A DNA stretch of 64,000 nucleotides from Xiphophorus maculatus (lineage: Eukaryota > Chordata > Actinopteri > Cyprinodontiformes > Poeciliidae), in the NCBI RefSeq assembly GCF_002775205.1, contig NC_036459.1, positions 4,037,466 to 4,101,465 of the forward strand. The letters are read 5' to 3'. The notes under the pieces were generated by a model. The model did no database searches and was not told the origin of the DNA. It was given only the letters and a program-made list of their open reading frames with translations. The translations under genes were made by a program, and so were the position numbers. Below, in pieces: positions 25,370 to 37,058 of this stretch; the first letter of the stretch is position 1; each line of letters starts with the position of its first letter.

Positions 25370-28300
25370 GGACAGCAACGTGATCATCACTTCAGAACAG
25401 GCTCAAGGATTTCTGACTAGGAAGAAACACTCTGCTTATCAGGAACAAAAACAAACTGATACATCGACTGAAGACAGAGCGACTGGTTCCCTTCCTCCTT
25501 CTCCCCTCCCTGTCTGCTCACCCACTCATTCACAGGATTCACAAGATACACATGAAGAAATGTCGTCTGGACCGGAGTTTCTTAAATTTACAGATGGAAT
25601 GAATCAACAGGTTGTACTTGGGACATCACTCCTTAGCGCTCACGTAGCAGACCTCACTTCATTTAAGCCACCTGACTCTAACTTCCCAGAGGATCCATCA
25701 CTCTGCGTTTCTGAGGTCTGAGGCCGGGGTCCAGACTTTATCTTTACACCCTTCTTGCTCCAGAATGTGTCTGGCCCCCCGGCAATGCAGAACAGGACAT
25801 TACCTGTCCGGATAACTACAAGAAAATTTACAAGAAACAGAAACATAAAATACAGCTGCTTTAATTCAAACATCAGACTGTTCCCCTGCCTAAAGGAACC
25901 TCAGACTGAAGAACTCTTGGCCTCCAAGTCACTTAAACTCGCTCTTTTAAATACCAGATCTCTGTGCTAAAGCTCTATTAATTAATGATTTCATCACTGA
26001 GCATAATATCGATGTTATGTTTCTGACAGAAACATGGTTGAATGATAATAATGAATCGATCGTACTAATTGAATCTGCGCCTCCTAACTACAATTTCTTC
26101 AGTGAGAATAGAAAACACAAAAAAGGAGGAGGCGTGGCTTCAATATTTAAGAATACCATAAATTGTAGTAAAATCTCTTTGGGTTATTTCACCTCTTTTG
26201 AGTATCTTGGAATTGAGGTTAAAGGCCACAAATGAACTTTGACTGTAACTCTATACAAAACTCCAACTTTTGTGGAAAATGTCTTAACTGACTTGAATGA
26301 GCTTCTATCTCTTATATGTATTGATTATGATTGTTTAATAATTGTTGGTGATTTCAACATTCATGTTGACAACCCCCAAGACAAAGGGGCAAAAAAGCTC
26401 GCTAATATTTTAGAGACTTTTGGTCTAACACAACATGTCAAACAAGCAACACACACTCAAGGACACACACTGGACCTGGTTATCAGTAAGGGTGTGAATA
26501 TTTCCAATGTCTCTGTAACTGATGTCGCCTGTCGGATCACTTCCTGTTATCTTTGAAAGTTCTTTATCTTTTAACCCACTTGGACAAACAGCAACCATCA
26601 CAAAACGTTCTCTCACTGAAAACACAGCAGAAACTTTTAATCAAATATACTCTTCTTCCTCACCCTTAAGCTGTAATGATGTAGATAAGTTGGTGAATGA
26701 TTTTCAGTCTAAAGTCTCAGATATTATTGATTCCATTGCCCCAATTAAAATGAAGGTTGTGTCTGGTAAAAAGAAATCTCCATGGAGAAATACACAAACA
26801 GTTAGATCTGCAAGACAACTCTGCCGTAGGGCAGAACGAAAATGGCGTAAAACTCAACTCCACGTTCACTGTGACATCTATAAAGAAAGACTACGTAACT
26901 ATCACTCAACACTATAACATGCAAGAGAGGCTTTCTTTGCAGATGTCATAAACAAAAACATTAATAATGCTCGAGCTTTATTTGCAACAGTTGACAGAAT
27001 CACAAACCCTCCTGTGATATTACCGCCTGAATTCCAATGTATTGCCGCCTGCAACCAGTTTTCCAGCTTCTTTTCAGAGAAAATTCAAAAAATCAGAGCA
27101 TTAATCTGTACATCCACTATAAAGTCAGTACCAATGCTGTGCCCAAACAAAACAAATATAGGAAAAATGACCCAATTTCAACTACTTAATTATAAAACCT
27201 TAGAGGAAATTATAAGTCAACTAAGCTCCAGTTCCTGCTCTCTGGATGTTTTACCCTCACATTTCTTTAAGAAAGTCCTGCCTGTTATTGCTGCTGATCT
27301 GATCCAAATAGTAAACTCATCGCTCTCATCAGGCGTTTTCCCCCAGGCTTTGAAAACAGCAGTAATCAAACCACTTATAAAAAAGAACAATCTGGACAAA
27401 TCACTAATGCAGAATTACAGGCCGACCTCTGACCTCCCATTCATCAGCAAAGTTATTGAAAAAGCTGTTTAAACAATTAACTAGCTTCCTAATGATAACC
27501 AACCTCTTTGACTCCTTCCAGTCTGGTTTTCGTGCTCACCACAGCACAGAGACCGCCCTCGTAAAAGTGTTCAATGACATCCATATAAATACGGACTGTG
27601 GCAGAACCACAGTGCTGGTTCTGTTGGACCTCAGTGCAGCTTTTGACACTGTTGACCATGACATATTACTGAATCGACTGGAGAGTTGGGTCGGACTCTC
27701 CTGTCCAGTGTTTAACTGGTTTGAATCCTACATAAAGAACAGGGATTTCTTTGTTTCAATTGAAAACTTTTCATCAAAGAGGTCAAAGGTCACATGTGGG
27801 GTACCCCAAGGTTCAATCCTAGGGCCCCTTTTATTCAATATTTATATGCTCCCACTAGCTCAGGTTATAACAGGAAATAATATTAGCTACCATAACTATG
27901 CAGATGACACACAGCTCTACATTACGATGTCACCAGGTGACCTTTGACCCCATCCAATCACTGAACAGATGCTTAGAACAGATAAATGTGTGGATGTGCC
28001 AAAACTTTCTCCAGCTGAACAGAAGCAAAACTGAAGTTATTATTTTTGGACCTAAAGAGGAACAATCTAGAGTTATAGATCTAGAGTTATAGATCTAGAG
28101 TCAATGCACAGCTTCAGTTATTACAACTAAAAACCAACAACCAGGCCCAAAACCTGGGTAGTGATGGACTCTGACCTGAACCTCCAGAGTCACATAAAGA
28201 CAGTCACAAAGTCGGCCTTCTATCACCTGAAGAACATTTCCAGGATTAAAGGACTAATGTCTCAGCCAGATCTAGAGAAACTCATCCATGCGTTCATCTT

Positions 28301-28760
28301 CAGTCGTATTGATTATTGCAACAGCGTCTTCACAGGTCTGTCCAACAAATCAATTAAACAGCTGCAACTGATCCAGAATGCTGCTGCTCGCGTTCTCACT
28401 AAAACCAGGAAGATAGAGCACATAACACCAGTTTTAAAGTCCCTCCACTGGCTCCCTGTAGCTCAAAGAATAGACTTTAAAATACTGTTAGTTTATAAAT
28501 CACTGAACGGCTTAGAACCACAATACATTAAAGATATGCTTTTATTGTATCAACCTTCCAGACCTCTCAGGTCTTCCGGTTCTGGCCTGCTCTGCATCCC
28601 CAGAACCAGAACCAAACGAGGAGAAGCAGCTTTCAGCATCTATGCACCACAAATTTGGAACAAACTTCCAGAAAACTGTAAAACAGCTGAAACACTGACT
28701 TCTTTTAAATCTCAACTAAAAACCCACCTGTTTAGAATTGTATTTGAAATGTAATCAATT
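25370..28760 (+). mobile_element. L2/CR1-type LINE, decayed
   Basis: Pieces of one retrotransposon ORF2 are read in order across several frames. An AP endonuclease part runs about 25900-26556 (LALLNTRSL, FLTETWL, IIVGDFNIH). A reverse transcriptase part runs about 27014-27947 (YRPTSDLPFISKVIEK, LLDLSAAFDTVDHDIL, GVPQGSILGPLLFNIY and the catalytic YADD). The C-terminal region at 28161-28754 is typical of fish L2-like LINEs (LHWLPVAQRIDFKIL). Frameshifts near 25970, 26550, 26917 and 27460 and a CGA-to-TGA type stop at 26233 show it is inactive. Whether 25380-25720 belongs to its 5' part is unclear. Confidence 0.9.
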
Positions 28761-28884
28761 ACAAATTTACTGATGGAACTTGACTTAATGCTGTGTTTTG
28801 ATTATTTATTCTATATTGCATTGTGTTTCTGTGTTTGTAATGAGCATATTGGCCACCCTCAATGGGCCACATTGACCCAAGTGC

Positions 28885-29065
28885 AGTCCTCCAGACTGCA
28901 ACTTTTAGATGTGTCCCTGCTAAAACATACCCCAGACAAAAAGTTGACTTCCCTCATTAGCAGCAATTCAGTTCTGTAGAGGCCTATGAATGAGTTTATG
29001 ATCCAGTTGTGTTAGAGAAAGAACACATCTAAAGTTGCAGAGTGATAGGTCTGGAAAACTAGACT
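28885..29065. repeat. Imperfect hairpin, MITE-like
   Basis: tccagac then tgcaacttttagatgtgt (about 28889-28915) is mirrored by acacatctaaagttgca and gtctgga (about 29023-29057). The total span of about 180 bp suggests a small non-autonomous DNA element. Confidence 0.45.
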
Positions 29066-29689
29066 TCGGCAACCCTAGCATAAACGTATGAAAATACAAT
29101 GTTAAAAATAAATTAAACACCTCATATTCTTAAATAACTGATTTTATGTATTCAAGTTTTAAATATTACATCTGAGTTTGTATGGATGTAAAATTACTGC
29201 TCAGTTAAAAAATTACAGTATTTTTAAACTGCTCAGCTAAACTTCGCTCTTTAGCTTGTTAGCTTGTCGATGTTTCAGTTTTATTCGCTGGGAAAATTAA
29301 TCTTTGTCTGCTTTAAAGATAAGCAGACAAATAATAAAAAAACAAGTTTTGATATTAACTCTCAACTTCATTCACAAAACTTTTTCGTTATTTATTACAC
29401 AACGAACATGTATGTCACATAAGAACAAAACAATGAGGTGATGTTGCCTGTCCTTGAACACAAAGCTGATCCTCTTCACCCTGTCACCAACTCACACACA
29501 TCCTCATTGTGTTGTGTTCTGTAAATAAACACAAAACAAGCAAAACCAATAAACTATATTTATATTCCAGTATACTGAGTTTTGGTTTTACATTCATTCT
29601 ATTTAAATTTAGTTTGTTCGTGCTTACCAATGTTTTCTGGCCGGATGTCTGGCACCGTTTTCCCCTGGTCAGTCCGTCCATGTCTGGTT

Positions 29690-30192
29690 TTAGTTCTATT
29701 CTGTGGCAATCCACAAAATGGCGTGTAGGTTTTCGTCAGTAATGCGCGATCTGGTCTTGGTCTTGTTTAAATTCATTTTTGAAAACATCTGTTCGCTCAG
29801 ATAGGTGCTTCCAAACATGGACAAAACGCGAGCTGCATGGAGTCGAAGCTGTGGCATCAAATCAGGGGGCAGGAGACGGTAAAAGTCCTCGATTGAAACA
29901 TCGCGGGACTTCGCTCTTTAGCTCGTTAGCTTGCCGATGTTTCAGTTTTATTCGCTGGTAAAATTAATAATCAGCTTGAGGTGACTCTGCTGCACTCTAG
30001 TGGCGAGAAGCCGTAATGTTGGTTGGTAAGAATCGGAAGGCATTATGGGATATGTAGTTTGTAGTCAATTCGTGCTCAAAACCTATTTTAAGTCAATCAA
30101 TGGGGCTGTAAAACGGTGGTAGGGGGGAGAGGGCCACATAAAATGACGTAGCGGGCCACATGTGGCCCACGGGCCTTGAGTTTGACACATGT
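29690..30192 (-). mobile_element. hAT transposon 3' half with dimerisation domain
   Basis: On the minus strand 29905-29696 reads as the C-terminal dimerisation region of hAT transposases of the SCAND3/GTF2IRD2-like type ([18 protein letters not shown], then [17 protein letters not shown]), followed by a stop. At 30190 an end typical of such elements is seen (TGTCAAACTCAAGGCCCG, minus strand). A short piece (TTCGCTCTTTAGCT and neighbours) is repeated at 29249 and 29912. The N-terminal transposase is absent. Confidence 0.75.
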
Positions 30193-31022
30193 GCTCTAAA
30201 GTATGACTGTTCAGGGGACAAAGATTTGACTGGTTTCTCTGATGCTGACTGGGCTGGAGATCAAGACAACCGCCGTTCAACAACAGGCAACATATTTCTA
30301 CTCACCGGAGGAGCAGTGAGCTGGCTAAGCAAAAAACAAGCAACGGTTGCACTTTCAACAGCAGAAGCTGAGTATGTTGCTCTTAGTCAAGCAGCTCAAG
30401 AAGGAACCTGGCTGAGAAGATTACTGAGTGATCTTGGAATGGTCACAAAGCCTACAGTGATTCTGGAGGATAACCAAGGAGCCATGGCAATAGCAAAGAA
30501 TCCGGTGGACCATTCAAGAACCAAGCACATAGATATTCGTTACCATTACATTCGTGAATGTGTGCAGAATGGAGAAGTCAAGTTAGAATATTGTCCAACC
30601 GATGACATGAAGGCAGATATCTTGAAAAAGCCTCTTGCAAGACAGAAGTTTGAGTATTTTAGAAAAAAGATTGGACTTTTTCCAATGTAAATCTGTGATA
30701 GAATGTCTTGCTTTGTAGTTTTCATTATAAAGTTGACTATTTTTTGTTGAGTATAGCAAGACAAAAAGTAAACTATAAACAGAAAATGACTAATACGTTA
30801 GTCTTGCAAGTTGAGTTAAAATTTATTTCAGCACTATCTTGTGTCTTAATACCATTGTAAAGAATTAAGTGTGAGTGTTGAAATATGAAGCAGTATTTGT
30901 TCAATGATTAATGGAGAGGCTGTTATGCTGCCATCTGCTGTGTCTTCTGAGTACTGCAGTTGTATTGTACTGTTCTGAGAAAGACAATAAATGAACGCAC
31001 GTTGAAACGCCTGTTCTCTTGA
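30193..31022 (+). mobile_element. Ty1/copia 3' end (RNase H plus probable LTR)
   Basis: An open frame to 30690 carries the copia RNase H hallmarks: [34 protein letters not shown], a DNQGA motif and [15 protein letters not shown]. Downstream sequence with AATAAA near 30988 and an end near 31020 looks like a 3' LTR, but no 5' LTR or upstream pol is present. The left edge abuts the hAT end at 30192. Confidence 0.85.
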
Positions 31023-31315
31023 CGTCTGAATATAGATATTTATGTTTTAGGGACACTTTTTAAGCCTAAAGGTGATTGAACAGCGACCAATCAGATCTGG
31101 TCTGATCACTAGTCGTACGCCTACGGTTAGCTAAGGTAAATAGATAGTTAGTAACTAGTTAGGTAGCAGATTAAACGCAACAAAATATCCACTCTTCTGA
31201 TTGGCCAGTTGGCTATGAAAGCAGATTTTAGGAAAAAAACCACGTTAAAGCCTAAATCCAGTTAAACTGGCCAATCATTTGTTCTGTAAATGAGGGATAG
31301 TTAAGAAAGCCACAA
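31023..31315. repeat. ~290-bp direct repeat, left copy
   Basis: Matches 40288-40580 in the same orientation with few differences, beginning CGTCT then AATATAGATATTTATG and ending near GATAGTTAAGAAAG. It marks the left side of the tandem-array region. Confidence 0.85.
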
Positions 31316-31558
31316 ACCCAGGGTCACTCACTCAACCTAAGTGGAGGGAGAGACCCAGGGTCACTCACTCAACCTAAGTGGAGGGAGAGACCCAGGGTCA
31401 CTCACTCAACCTAAGTAGAGGGAGAGACCCAGGGTCACTCACTCAACCTAAGTAGAGCGAGAGAGCCAGGGTCACTCACTCAACCTAAGTAGAGGGAGAG
31501 ACCCAGGGTCACTCACACAACCTAAGTAGAGGGAGAGACCCAGGGTCAATCACTCAAC
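31316..31558. repeat. TCACTCAC minisatellite, block 1
   Basis: About six and a half tandem copies of a ~37-bp unit containing CCAGGGTCACTCACTCAACC and AGGGAGAGA. Related units recur at 34109-34280 and 35389-35782. Confidence 0.9.
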
Positions 31559-31560
31559 CA

Positions 31561-32545
31561 CAAGATTCATGTACAAGTACCACTAAGCGGATTTTGCTTA
31601 CAAAATTATGATAAAAGGTCATGAGCTGGACTCGAACACAGGATTCATGTGTCCAAAGCACAGACATTATCCATTGTGCCAACCAAGCAACTGAAAACTG
31701 ATCGATTCAAACTTGTATAAGTATCAATAAAGCAGATTTTGTTTACAAAATTATGATAACAGGTCACAAGCTGGACTCGAACACAAGATTCATGTCTCCA
31801 AAGCACAAACACTATCCATTGTGCCAACCACGCAACTGAAAACTGAACGATTCAAACTTGTACAAGTACCACTAAGCAGACTTTGCTTACAGAATTATGA
31901 TAACAGGTCACAAGTTGGACTCGAACACAGGATTCATGTGTCCAAAGCACAGACACTATCCATTGTGCCAACCAAGAAACTGAAAACTGATTGATTCAAA
32001 CTTGTACAAGTATCCACTAAGCAGATTTTGCTTACAAAATTATTATAACAAGTGACAAGCTGGACTCGAACACAGGATTCATGTGTCCAAAGCACAGACA
32101 CTATCCATTGTGCCAACCAAGAAACTGAAAACTGATTGATTCAAACTTGTACAAGTATCCACTAAGCAGATTTTGCTTACAAAATTATTATAACAAGTGA
32201 CAAGCTGGACTCGAACACAGGATTCATGTGTCCAAAGCACAGACACTATCCATTGTGCCAACCAAGAAACTGAAAACTGAACGATTCAAACTTGTACAAG
32301 TATCCACTAAGCAGATTTTGCTTACAAAATTATTATAACAAGTGACAAGCTGGACTCGAACACAGGATTCATGTGTCCAAAGCACAGACACTATCCATTG
32401 CGCCAACCAAGCAACTAAAAACTGTTTGATTCAAACTTGTACAAGTATCCACTAAGCAGACTTTGCTTCCAAAATGATGATAACAGGTCACAAGCTGGAC
32501 TCGAACACGGGATTCGGGTGTCCAAAGCACAGACACTATCGGTTG
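31561..32545 (-). repeat. tRNA-like tandem array A, block 1 (7 units)
   Basis: Seven copies of a ~145-bp unit, with cores starting near 31628, 31773, 31918, 32063, 32208, 32353 and 32498. Read on the minus strand each has an A-box-like TGGCACAATGG, a possible anticodon stem TGTG/CACA with loop CTTTGGA, a B-box-like GTTCGAGTCC and a TTTT run about 25-30 nt further on. The D-stem can pair, but acceptor arms do not match, so these are tRNA-derived units rather than working tRNA genes. The 60-residue open frames that recur here are by-products. Confidence 0.8.
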
Positions 32546-32559
32546 CGCCAGCACATGTA

Positions 32560-33505
32560 CAAATACCACAACATAGGCTTTTCATGTTAAATTTTAAAAC
32601 CTTGCCATGAGCAAGACTTGAACCCAGTCTTACAGTATCCAAAGCGCAGAATCAAACCACTGTGCTAAACAAGCACCCAACAATCCTGGTGCTCGAACTT
32701 CTACAAATATCACAACATTGGCTTTTCATGTTAAATGTTAAAACCTTGCCATGAGCAAGACTTGAACCCAGTCTCAAAGTATTCAATGCGCAGACTCAAA
32801 CCATTGTGATAAGCAAGCACCTAACGTATACAACTGGGTTCAAGTTTTGCTCATGGCATGGTTTTCTTATGACGAAGCTGTCATGTAGGCTATTTGTAGA
32901 CATTTGAACACCATGCTGGTCAGTGGATTGTTTGGCACAATGGTTTGAGTCTGTGCTTTGGGCACAAGAAGACTGGATTCAAATCTTGCTCATGGCAAGG
33001 TTTTAAAATTTAACATGAAAAGCCTATGTTGTGGTATTTGTAGAAGTTCGAGCACCAGGATTGTTGGGTGCTTGGTTAGCACAGTGGTTTGAGTTTGCGC
33101 TTTGGATACTATGAGACTGGGTTCAAGTCTTGCTCATGGCAAGGTTTTAACATTTAACATGAAAAGCCTATGTTGTGGTATTTGTAGAAGTTCGAGCAAC
33201 AGGATTGTTGGGTGCTTGTTTGGCACAGTGGTTTGAGTCTGCGCTTTGGATACTATGAGACTGGGTTCAAGTCCTGGTTGTGGATCAATATGCACAAACT
33301 CAATCCATTGTACCAAACAAGCCGCATGGCGATGTTTTAAAATTTAACATGAAAAGCCAATGTTGTGGAATTTGTAGAAGTTAGAGCACCAGGATTGTTA
33401 GGTGCTTGTTTGGCACACTGGTTTGAGTCTGCGCTTTGGATGCTAAGAGACTGGGTTCAAGTCCTGGTTGTGGATCAATATACTCAAAGCACAAACTCAA
33501 TCCAT
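32560..33505. repeat. tRNA-like array B, two orientations
   Basis: A second tRNA-like unit with A-box-like TGGCACAGTGGTTTGAG and B-box-like GGGTTCAAGTC, then TTTT within about 25 nt. Two copies are on the minus strand (about 32603-32690 and 32750-32822) and four on the plus strand (about 32924, 33067, 33211 and 33402), so the array flips near 32830. Its spacer differs from that of array A. Confidence 0.75.
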
Positions 33506-33535
33506 TGTACCAACCAAGCCACAGGCAAGGTAGGC

Positions 33536-34108
33536 ACTTGCAGGAGAGGGTAGGAGGGCAGAGTAGGAGAGGAAGGCAGGGGAGGAGGGCAGAGTAGGAG
33601 AGAGGCAGGAGAGGAAGGCAGGAGAGGAAGGAGAGGAGGGCAGAGTAGGAGGAGTCCAGGAGAGGAGGGCAGAGTAGGAGAGAGGCAGGAGAGGAGGGCA
33701 GAGTAGGAGAGGGCAGGAGAGGAAGGCAGGGCAGGAGAGGAAGGCAGAGTAGGAGAGAGGCAGGGGAGGGAGACAGGACAGAGTAGGAGGGAGGCAGAGT
33801 AGGAGAGAGGCAGGGGAGGAAGGCAGAGTAGGAGAAGGCAGGGCAGAAGAGGAGGGAGAGCAAGGCAGGGCAGAAGAGAAGGAGAGGACAGGGGAGGAAG
33901 GAGAGGAAGGCAGAGTAGGAGGAGGGTAGGAGAGAAGGGCAGAGTAGGAGAGAGGAGGGCAGAGTAGGAGGGAGGCAGGAGAGAAGGGCAGAGTAGGAGA
34001 GAGGAGGGCAGAGTAGGAGGGAGGCAGGAGAGAAGGGCAGAGTAGGAGAGAGGAGGGCAGAGTAGGAGGGAGGCAGGGGAGGAGGCAAGGGCAGAGTAGG
34101 AGGGAGCC
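33536..34108. repeat. Purine-biased minisatellite
   Basis: About 570 bp in which the plus strand is almost all G and A, built from variants of GGCAGAGTAGGAGAGAGGCA in irregular higher-order order. The reverse strand gives long Ser/Leu/Pro-rich open frames that are artefacts of the repeat. Confidence 0.9.
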
Positions 34109-34280
34109 CAGGGTCACTCACCCGACTCTGGGTGGAGGGAGAGACCCCCCAGGGTCACTCACTCAAGCTAGGCAGAGAGAGGGAGCCAAGGGTCACTCAC
34201 CCAAGCTAGGCAGAGAGAGGGAGCCCAGGGTCACTCACCCACTCTAAGTGGAGGGAGAGACCACCCAGGGTGTTTAGATG
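34109..34280. repeat. TCACTCAC minisatellite, block 2
   Basis: Four diverged units with CCAGGGTCACTCAC and GGGAGAGACC, joining the purine-rich block to array A block 2. Confidence 0.85.
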
Positions 34281-34317
34281 CTAAAAGGGGAACCAAAATA
34301 TTCTCTCTCTCACCCTA

Positions 34318-35388
34318 CTTGTACAAGTATCCACTAAGCAGACTTTGCTTACAAAATTATGATAACAGGTCACAAGCTGGACTCGAACACACGATTCAGG
34401 TGTCCAAAGCACAGACACTATCCGTTGCGCCAGCCAGGCAACCGAAAACCGACCCAATCAAACTTGTACAAGTATCCACTAAGCAGACTTTGCTTACAAA
34501 ATGATGATAACAGGTCACAAGCTGGACTCGAACACACGATTCAGGTGTCCAAAGCACAGACACTATCCATTGTGCCAACCAAGCAACTGACAACTGTTAG
34601 ATTCGAACTTGTACAAGTATCCACTAAGCAGACTTTGCTTACAAAATGATGATAACAGGTCACAAGCTGGACTCGAACACACGATTCAGGTGTCCAAAGC
34701 ACAGACACTATCCATTGTGCCAACCAAGCAACTGACAACTGTTAGATTCGAACTTGTACAAGTATCCACTAAGCAGACTTTGCTTACAAAATGATGATAA
34801 CAGGTCACAAGCTGGACTCGAACACACGGTTACAGGTGTCCAAAGCACAGACACTATCCGTTGCGCCAGCCAGGCAACTGAAAACAGACCCATTCAAACT
34901 TGTACAAGTATCCACTAAGCAGACTTTGCTTACAAAATGATGATAACAGGTCACAAGCTGGACTCGAACACACGGTTACAGGTGTCCAAAGCACAGACAC
35001 TATCCGTTGCGCCAGCCAGGCAACTGAAAACCGACCCATTCAAACTTGTACAAGTATCCACTAAGCAGACTTTGCTTACAAAATGATGATAACAGGTCAC
35101 AAGCTGGACTCGAACACACGGTTACAGGTGTCCAAAGCACAGACACTATCCGTTGCGCCAGCCAGGCAACTGAAAACCGACCTATTCAAACTTGTACAAG
35201 TTTCCACTAAGCAGACTTTGCTTACAAAATGATGATAACAGGTCACAAGCTGGACTCGAACACAAGGTTACAGGTGTCCAAAGCACAGACACTATCCGTT
35301 GCGCCAGCCAGGCAACTGAAAACCGACCCATTCAAACTTGTACAAGTATCCACTAAGCAGACTTTGCTTACAAAATGATGATAACAGA
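34318..35388 (-). repeat. tRNA-like tandem array A, block 2 (7 units)
   Basis: Seven copies of the ~145-bp unit, with B-box sides near 34379, 34525, 34670, 34815, 34961, 35106 and 35251 and a partial eighth. Copies here are nearly identical, so amplification is recent. Each keeps A box, B box and a TTTT run on the minus strand. Confidence 0.85.
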
Positions 35389-35782
35389 GAGACCCCAGGG
35401 TCACTCACTCAAGCTAGACAGAGAGAGAGAGGGTCCCCTCGCTCACCTCTAAGCAGAGGGAGAGACCCCAGGGTCACTCACTCAAGCTAGACAGAGAGAG
35501 AGAGGGTCCCCTCGCTCACCTCTAAGCAGAGGGAGAGACCCCAGGGTCACTCACTCAAGCTAGACAGAGAGAGAGAGGGTCCCCTCGCTCACCTCTAAGC
35601 AGAGGGAGAGACCCCAGGGTCACTCACTCAAGCTAGACAGAGAGAGAGAGGGTCCCCTCGCTCACCTCTAAGCAGAGGGAGAGACCCCAGGGTCACTCAC
35701 TCAAGCTAGAGAGAGAGAGGGTCCCCTCGCTCACCTCTAAGCAGAGGGAGAGACCCCAGGGTCACTCACTCAAGCTAGACAG
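35389..35782. repeat. TCACTCAC minisatellite, block 3 (~75-bp higher-order unit)
   Basis: About five near-identical copies of a ~75-bp unit containing CCCCAGGGTCACTCACTCAA and GGGTCCCCTCGCTCACCTC. Confidence 0.92.
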
Positions 35783-35783
35783 A

Positions 35784-35831
35784 GTCTCTCTCTCTCTCTC
35801 TCTCTCACTCTCTCTCACTCTCACTCTCTCC
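35784..35831. repeat. (TC)n microsatellite
   Basis: TC repeat with occasional A interruptions, between the minisatellite and a lone tRNA-like unit. Confidence 0.9.
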
Positions 35832-35832
35832 A

Positions 35833-35905
35833 GGCGCGAGCCTTGAACCCGGGGTAACTGGGCCACATGCACACTCTCAAACCATTGTGCCACCAGAGCG
35901 CCCAA
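35833..35905 (-). repeat. Single tRNA-like unit, type D
   Basis: On the minus strand: GGCGCTCTGGTGGCACAATG with an A-box-like core, later CCGGGTTCAAGGC as B box, then CGCGCC that could pair with the 5' GGCGC. It is the best acceptor-stem candidate in the region, but the T stem does not pair well. Confidence 0.5.
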
Positions 35906-35959
35906 CAAATGAGTCGCTCAAACGTATACAAATACTACAGCATTTTCACATAAGATCTA

Positions 35960-37030
35960 AAAGCCATGACCATTTTGCTTACAAAATTATGACAACAGGT
36001 CACGAGCTGGACTCGAACACAGGATTCAGGTGTCCAAAGCGCAGACGCTATCCATTGTGCCGACCGAGCGACTGAAAACTGATCGATTCGAACTTGTACA
36101 AGTACCGCTGAGCCCGTTGTGCTTACAAAATAATGTTAACAGGTCACAAGCTGGACTCGAACCCATGGTGCATGTGTCCAAGGCACAGACGCTATCCGTT
36201 GTGCCAACCGAGCGACTGACAACTGATCGATTCGAACTTGCACAAGTACCGCTGAGCCCGTTTGGCTTACAAAATAATGATAACAGGTCACGAGCTGGAC
36301 TCGTACACAGAATTCATGTGTCCAAAGCACAGACGCTATCCGTTGTGCCAACGGAGCAATTGACAACTAATGCATTCAATCTTCTACAAATACCACCACG
36401 TAGGTTTGGCTGAAAAAAAAGTCTGATACCGAGTAATAGGCTGGACTCGAACCCAGGATGCATGTGTCCAAATGCAGACGCTATCCGTTGTGCCGACCGA
36501 GCGACTGAAAATTGATCGATTCGAACTTCTACAAATACCACCACGTAGGTTTGGCTGGAAAAAAAAGTCTGATACCGAGTAATAGGCTGGACTCGAAGCC
36601 AGGATGCATGTGTCCAAAGTGCAGACGCTATCCGTTGTGCCGACCGAGCGACTGAAAATTGATCGATTCGAACTTCTACAAATACCACCGCGTAGGTTTG
36701 GCTGGAAAAAAAAGTCTGATACCGAGTAATAAGCTGGACTCGAACCCATGGTGCATGTGTCCAAGGCGCAGACGCTATCCGTTGTGCCAACCGAGCGACT
36801 GACAACTGATCGATTCGAACTTGCACAAGTACCGCTGAGCCCGTTTGGCTTACAAAATAATGATAACAGGTCACGAGCTGGACTCGTACACAGAATTCAT
36901 GTGTCCAAGGCGCAGACGCTATCCGTTGTGCCGACCGAGCGACTGAAAACTGATCGATTCGAACTTGTACAAGTACCGCTAGGCCCGTTTTGCTTACAAA
37001 ATAATGATAACGGGTCACGAGCTGGACTCG
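35960..37030 (-). repeat. tRNA-like tandem array A, block 3 (~8 units)
   Basis: Cores near 36008, 36155, 36298, 36443, 36592, 36735, 36888 and a truncated one at 37023. Spacing is 143-153 bp. GGTTCGAGTCC is better preserved here and two spacer types alternate, one with a T-run of eight. The array stops abruptly at 37030. Confidence 0.8.
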
Positions 37031-37058
37031 TGAGACATTTGATGTCTCTCTGAAAGAG

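Noticed and set aside
25370..28760. Active LINE
   Set aside because: Several frameshifts and stops split ORF2 although the YADD motif survives.
33381..34121. Long Ser/Leu/Pro-rich open frames (246 and 206 codons, minus strand)
   Set aside because: They are translations of the purine minisatellite; two frames are open at once and the composition is purely repeat-driven.
31645..36413. Repeated 60-125 codon open frames
   Set aside because: Periodic by-products of the 145-bp tRNA-like unit; frames lie across A and B boxes and have no protein resemblance.
31561..37030. Functional tRNA gene cluster
   Set aside because: Acceptor arms do not pair and T stems are broken in every unit I folded by hand; called tRNA-like repeats instead.
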